A DNA stretch of 22,745 nucleotides from positions 1 through 22,745 of IMG/VR virus record IMGVR_UViG_3300050821_005170. One strand, written 5' to 3'. The DNA comes from a virus. The notes below the pieces were generated by a model. That model was given only the letters and a program-made list of their open reading frames with translations. It did not search any database and had not been told where the DNA came from. Below, one piece after another: positions 20,006 through 22,745 of the stretch. Numbering within the stretch: position 1 is the first letter of the stretch; every line of letters starts with the position of its first letter. A program made the position numbers and the translations under genes.

Positions 20006-20157
20006 TACCATCTCCCAAATCGATCTTCAATTATTCTAATAATTGGTCCCAGAGCTTTATTCATCAAGATTACGAAAATGAGCCAAGCCAATACAAATCC
20101 TCCAAGGCCAACCATAACATATGGCCACCAATGGGGAATGTGGATGGTAATAGTCAT
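20005..20157 (-). CDS. Single-helix membrane protein (50 aa)
   Basis: ATG at 20157 reads 50 codons to a TAA that shares its last base with the ATG of the metallopeptidase. There is one clear hydrophobic helix (about residues 12-31) and a basic tail ending RFGRW. The overlap makes translation coupled. A weak GAG lies upstream. A membrane-bound partner of the metallopeptidase would be an attractive but unproven idea. Confidence 0.6.
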   Translation of the reverse strand: MTITIHIPHWWPYVMVGLGGFVLAWLIFVILMNKALGPIIRIIEDRFGRW

Positions 20158-20176
20158 ATTGATATCTCGTCAATAA

Positions 20177-20446
20177 TCACCAAGGCAATTGAATTGGTTC
20201 GCCAATAGTCGTGATGGAAACTTCGCGAATTTCCCAATCTTTGCCTTGGAGTTTATGATCCTTATAAAAGTTCAACATTACATCCGCGTCATCATATCTT
20301 GATTCGGTTGAATCATTAACCTCCCAAAGCCTAGCGCGTGACAATGGTGAGACCGGAACTGGAGCAAGCTCATTACTATATGCCACGTACGTTGCAATGT
20401 AGGGAAATGTTTTGGACGATTTATCAATAATAACAAACGTTTTCAT
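20177..20446 (-). CDS. Hypothetical protein (89 aa)
   Basis: An 89-residue soluble protein, with beta-rich first half ('MKTFVIIDKSSKTFPYIATYVAYS') and acidic, Asp-rich middle. The ATG overlaps the DUF6011-like gene's stop by four bases (ATGA). No family recognised. Confidence 0.6.
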   Translation of the reverse strand: MKTFVIIDKSSKTFPYIATYVAYSNELAPVPVSPLSRARLWEVNDSTESRYDDADVMLNFYKDHKLQGKDWEIREVSITTIGEPIQLPW

Positions 20447-21420
20447 AGCAATTGCTCCAAATCTTCCTTCACAGTTGTCAGATAATTCTTCTTCTCGCGA
20501 AGCTTCTGGCCGCGAAGTTCACCATCACAGGTCAGATTCTCTGGACTCAATTCGTTTTTAACATTCTGGAGCAAAGAATCCAATTGAACTTTTGTGAGAG
20601 AATCTGGATTGAATTGCTCGTTTCCAACAACCTTGGAAAGGCGATTACCATTCTCAATATATACCCACAAAGAGCTATTCAATACAACCTTGAAAGTCCG
20701 TTCCTTTGGAGCAACCTTCACGCCGTTCAAAGCCCAATCACCGATAGCAGTCATGTTATTCTGCTTGCCCCAAGGCAATCGATAATGGCGCGCGCAGGTG
20801 TCGCCATACCCACACTGCAACGACCGCTCATCAGTAAGTGGAAGTGAACAGAAGCAACAGTTTCCAGTCAACTTTCCATGAAGAATGGCCATTTCAATAG
20901 GCTTTTTGGAGAAATTCTCCAGAAGCTTCATAAACTCCGTCTTAACCTTTTGACCATACCGGCGCAAATCCACAACGCCGGTATCCAAATTGATAGAAGC
21001 GTAAGTCACTCCATAGCTGTGTTGATCGTTAACCCAAAGAAGATTTCGACCTTTCCGGTCAAAACTGAAGCGAACTCCAGATTTGAGATCACTCTCGTTC
21101 ATAAGAAGAGTGACTTTGGGAAATTTAAGGTGCTTTCGAGCGCTTTCGAACATGGCCACGATCTTGGTCACATCCAATTTGATGACCGGATCTGGTTGCC
21201 AACCCTGCGCTTGGGCCGCAAACCCGGTCAAAGGATGAGGATTATTATTGGCCTTCTCAATCATCTTACCAACCCAGTAGGCCTGGCGCAAGGAAAGCTT
21301 TGCTTCTTTGACCAAACCTTCACAAAAGGTTAAGTCTTTGGCTTCAACGCGACCAGACAAAACTAAATCGCGAAGTTGATTTTGCTCGATGGTCACCGCA
21401 TTGAAAGTGGGCGAAATCAT
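20443..21420 (-). CDS. DUF6011-like zinc-binding protein (325 aa)
   Basis: A 325-residue protein. The only recognisable part is a Cys-rich segment at about residues 188-215: Cys-Cys-Phe-Cys, then Cys203 and Cys209, with Gly-Tyr-Gly-Asp-Thr-Cys-Ala-Arg. This matches the DUF6011 zinc-binding pattern (CxxC ... SL..GxGxxCA). The region before it (about 100-180) has strand-rich 'VRFSFDRKGRNLLWVNDQHSYGVTYASINLDTGVVDL'. The longest frame starts with TTG; ATG at 21420 has GGAG 8 bases before. Family function unknown to me. Confidence 0.65.
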   Translation of the reverse strand: MISPTFNAVTIEQNQLRDLVLSGRVEAKDLTFCEGLVKEAKLSLRQAYWVGKMIEKANNNPHPLTGFAAQAQGWQPDPVIKLDVTKIVAMFESARKHLKFPKVTLLMNESDLKSGVRFSFDRKGRNLLWVNDQHSYGVTYASINLDTGVVDLRRYGQKVKTEFMKLLENFSKKPIEMAILHGKLTGNCCFCSLPLTDERSLQCGYGDTCARHYRLPWGKQNNMTAIGDWALNGVKVAPKERTFKVVLNSSLWVYIENGNRLSKVVGNEQFNPDSLTKVQLDSLLQNVKNELSPENLTCDGELRGQKLREKKNYLTTVKEDLEQLL

Positions 21421-21507
21421 TTCCAGTCTCCGCTTGTTTGTGTTCAACCTGGATAAGAATTATGAAGCAACACATCGCAGATTTCAAGAAATGAATTATT
21501 TGAACTA

Positions 21508-21705
21508 TCAATCAGTTATTTTAATCGATGAATGAATACATCCGTAAACGACTAGTAGAAACCCCAAAAAGGATAAAGCGCACATCAAATATCCTAAAAG
21601 GGTAAACAATATATAAGTTGACACAAATTCTCTTCCAGACTTATTTCTAAGCTCGTTCCACCACCAAACCAAAGAAAATACAACAAATATTATAATATAC
21701 CACAT
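21508..21705 (-). CDS. Small membrane protein (65 aa), possibly joined by amber readthrough
   Basis: A 65-residue protein with two membrane helices (about 1-16 and 28-52) joined by a basic loop. ATG at 21705 has only a weak ribosome binding site. Its reading frame is open upstream through 33 sense codons to the TAG stop of the 71-residue gene, so the two would become one protein if the amber codon were read. The structured hairpin at 21739-21797 lies between them. No family recognised. Confidence 0.5.
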   Translation of the reverse strand: MWYIIIFVVFSLVWWWNELRNKSGREFVSTYILFTLLGYLMCALSFLGFLLVVYGCIHSSIKITD

Positions 21706-21738
21706 ATTACGCAACCGATACAATGAACTTAAATTCAA

Positions 21739-21797
21739 CCAGAGCCACGAGAGTAACACTCGGCTTACTGCACCGTCACAGCGGTTCGTGGCTCTGG
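21739..21797 (-). promoter_or_regulatory. Structured three-stem RNA element between two small genes
   Basis: CCAGAGCCACGA (21739-21750) pairs perfectly with TCGTGGCTCTGG (21786-21797). Inside, GAGT/ACTC (with a 3-base loop) and ACCG/CGGT (with a 6-base loop) can form two small hairpins, giving a three-way junction. There is no T run after it on either strand, so it is not a simple terminator. It starts 7 bases after an amber stop. Confidence 0.5.
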
Positions 21798-21804
21798 ACG
21801 AATT

Positions 21805-22020
21805 CTACTTTGGCATGCTCATCTGGCACTCTGTATCCAATACAAAACGCCCATCCTCCAACTTAATTATCCCCACATAAGGTTGCTCTGTATCGTCTCG
21901 TATAATTTCACCTCTAATTGACTTAGAGGTGTCGTAATGAAAATACACGTCAACCTTCTTTCCAACCCATGGACCTTGCTTTGGCATACGGTTAAAACCA
22001 ATAGTCGCAACGCATCCCAT
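21805..22020 (-). CDS. Small hypothetical protein (71 aa), amber stop
   Basis: A 71-residue protein with strand-rich 'GPWVGKKVDVYFHYDTSKSIRGEIIRDD...PYVGIIKLEDGRFVLDTECQ', like a small beta-barrel/SH3-type fold; family unknown. GGAGG about 10 bases upstream overlaps the previous gene's end. It ends with TAG at 21807-21805. The frame stays open for 33 more codons into the next gene. Confidence 0.6.
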   Translation of the reverse strand: MGCVATIGFNRMPKQGPWVGKKVDVYFHYDTSKSIRGEIIRDDTEQPYVGIIKLEDGRFVLDTECQMSMPK

Positions 22021-22022
22021 GA

Positions 22023-22745
22023 TTATACAGCCTCCATATATGTATTGATTCGTTCCTGGACTTCTTTGAAGTCATGATCAATTAAAAGCTTACCCATGCG
22101 ATATTTGCAATTCAACATTGGTATAGCCCCAGGATCGTGGTCTGATTGTTTGGTCATATCGGCTGTGAAAAATCCTCTTTCCTGAGTCCAATAGAGCATC
22201 AGACGCCCACGCTTGGAACGCTTCACTTGATCTGTTACTGGATCTTTATAGACTTCCACCCAATCGCCATTGATCAAAGCGGCGCAAGTCTTTTGAGCAA
22301 ACTTCTGCGTATCTCGATCTTGTCCCTGGAGAAGCTTTCCACCCATTCCATAGAATACATTTTCAGCGCTGAAATTATAACCCTTGATAGTAGTCAGAAT
22401 ATCAAAAATTGGATCGTAATCGATTCCATCACCTTGGATTATCTTAACGTAAGAAAGTACGCGATAACCTTTTTTGTTAATCTTGTGTCCAAACTTAGAA
22501 TCCAAGATCAAAAGAATTTTGAGAACCACGTCAACTGGTTTGCCTGAATCAGGCCGAACTACAATGATTGATCCACAACCCATCACTTCATCTTTCAGTT
22601 CACCACCCCATCCGTCACGAACAGCTTCAAAGATATTGTAACTGTCGCTCACGACAGCAATAAATGGGTATTTTCCACCAAACTTCTGCAGCATATTTCG
22701 ATATGCTTCAAATTCGCGGTGACGCTGCCAGGCAGTAATAGAACT
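22023..22745 (-). CDS. nadV: Nicotinamide phosphoribosyltransferase (NadV/NAMPT), partial at right edge
   Basis: The gene runs off the right edge: the frame is open to 22745, so 241 codons are seen, with the N-terminal part missing. The first visible residues 'SSITAWQRHREFEAYRNML' match the segment after the NAMPT substrate-binding loop. Further motifs: 'DSYNIFEAVRDGWGGEL', 'GSIIVVRPDSG', 'IIQGDGIDYD', 'SAENVFYGMGGKLLQ', 'RDTQKFAQKTCA'. The enzyme makes NMN from nicotinamide and PRPP, the first step of NAD salvage. Phage NAMPTs are known parts of NAD-restoring pathways that overcome NAD-depleting defences. It heads the longest - strand run; a partner NMN adenylyltransferase may lie beyond the edge. 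Confidence 0.92.
   Translation of the reverse strand, partial: SSITAWQRHREFEAYRNMLQKFGGKYPFIAVVSDSYNIFEAVRDGWGGELKDEVMGCGSIIVVRPDSGKPVDVVLKILLILDSKFGHKINKKGYRVLSYVKIIQGDGIDYDPIFDILTTIKGYNFSAENVFYGMGGKLLQGQDRDTQKFAQKTCAALINGDWVEVYKDPVTDQVKRSKRGRLMLYWTQERGFFTADMTKQSDHDPGAIPMLNCKYRMGKLLIDHDFKEVQERINTYMEAV

Noticed and set aside
1-22745. CRISPR array, insertion sequence, integrase or attachment site
   Set aside because: No evenly spaced repeats, transposase, integrase or direct-repeat ends were seen.
1-22745. Genome-wide recoding of UAG
   Set aside because: Several well-placed genes end in TAG with normal-looking termini (gp26, the 61-, 100- and 71-residue proteins), and large genes contain no in-frame TAG. 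General reassignment is therefore not supported.

Overview
The window looks like part of the genome of a large lytic tailed phage of the T4 superfamily with a contractile tail. It is AT-rich and very tightly packed: many neighbouring genes overlap by ATGA, TAATG or TGATG. Recognisable T4-type proteins are a gp26/T4_baseplate-family protein, a gp32-type single-strand DNA-binding protein of the zinc-less 'far-T4' kind, a DexA-like exonuclease, a gp33-like late-transcription coactivator and a T4 Rnl1-like RNA ligase. The host is probably an alphaproteobacterium. This rests mainly on a circularly permuted (two-piece) tmRNA gene, the form typical of that class, whose tag begins AND and ends LALAA. 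That host call is inference, because some cyanobacteria and betaproteobacteria also have two-piece tmRNA.

Layout. Positions 1-2994 on the + strand hold tail genes: the end of a tail-tube-fold protein, a gp26-family protein, a short gene reached by an apparent programmed -1 frameshift, and a 594-residue tape-measure-like protein. A strong hairpin follows at 2997-3042. Everything from 3331 to the right edge is on the - strand, in long overlapping runs. Read in transcription order (right to left) these are: a NAMPT fragment (NAD salvage); small genes and a DUF6011-like protein; a zinc metallopeptidase; an RNA-repair cassette (kinase, RNA ligase, HAD phosphatase); small membrane proteins; a metallophosphoesterase; an LMW-PTPase-like protein; an HTH protein; membrane proteins including a DUF3307-like one; a PD-(D/E)XK nuclease; a SleB-type lysis enzyme; DexA; an odd tRNA with anticodon CUA; an exported beta-barrel-like protein; a Pth2-like protein; the permuted tmRNA; gp33-like, PilZ-like and AAA+ genes; gp32; and two small genes.

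The most striking theme is translation rescue and RNA repair carried by a phage: a complete permuted tmRNA directly downstream of a Pth2-like gene, an amber-reading tRNA with compensated tertiary contacts, and a split polynucleotide kinase / RNA ligase / phosphatase set that could mend cleaved tRNAs. NAMPT fits a further role in restoring NAD when host defences deplete it. The clearest recoding site is a U UUU UUC slippery heptamer, a five-base spacer and a 9-bp hairpin at the gp26/downstream gene junction.

Many small genes have no recognisable function and are described only by what is visible. Several starts were moved inward from the longest reading frame, because the longest frame began with TTG/GTG while an internal ATG or GTG had a ribosome binding site or an overlap start.
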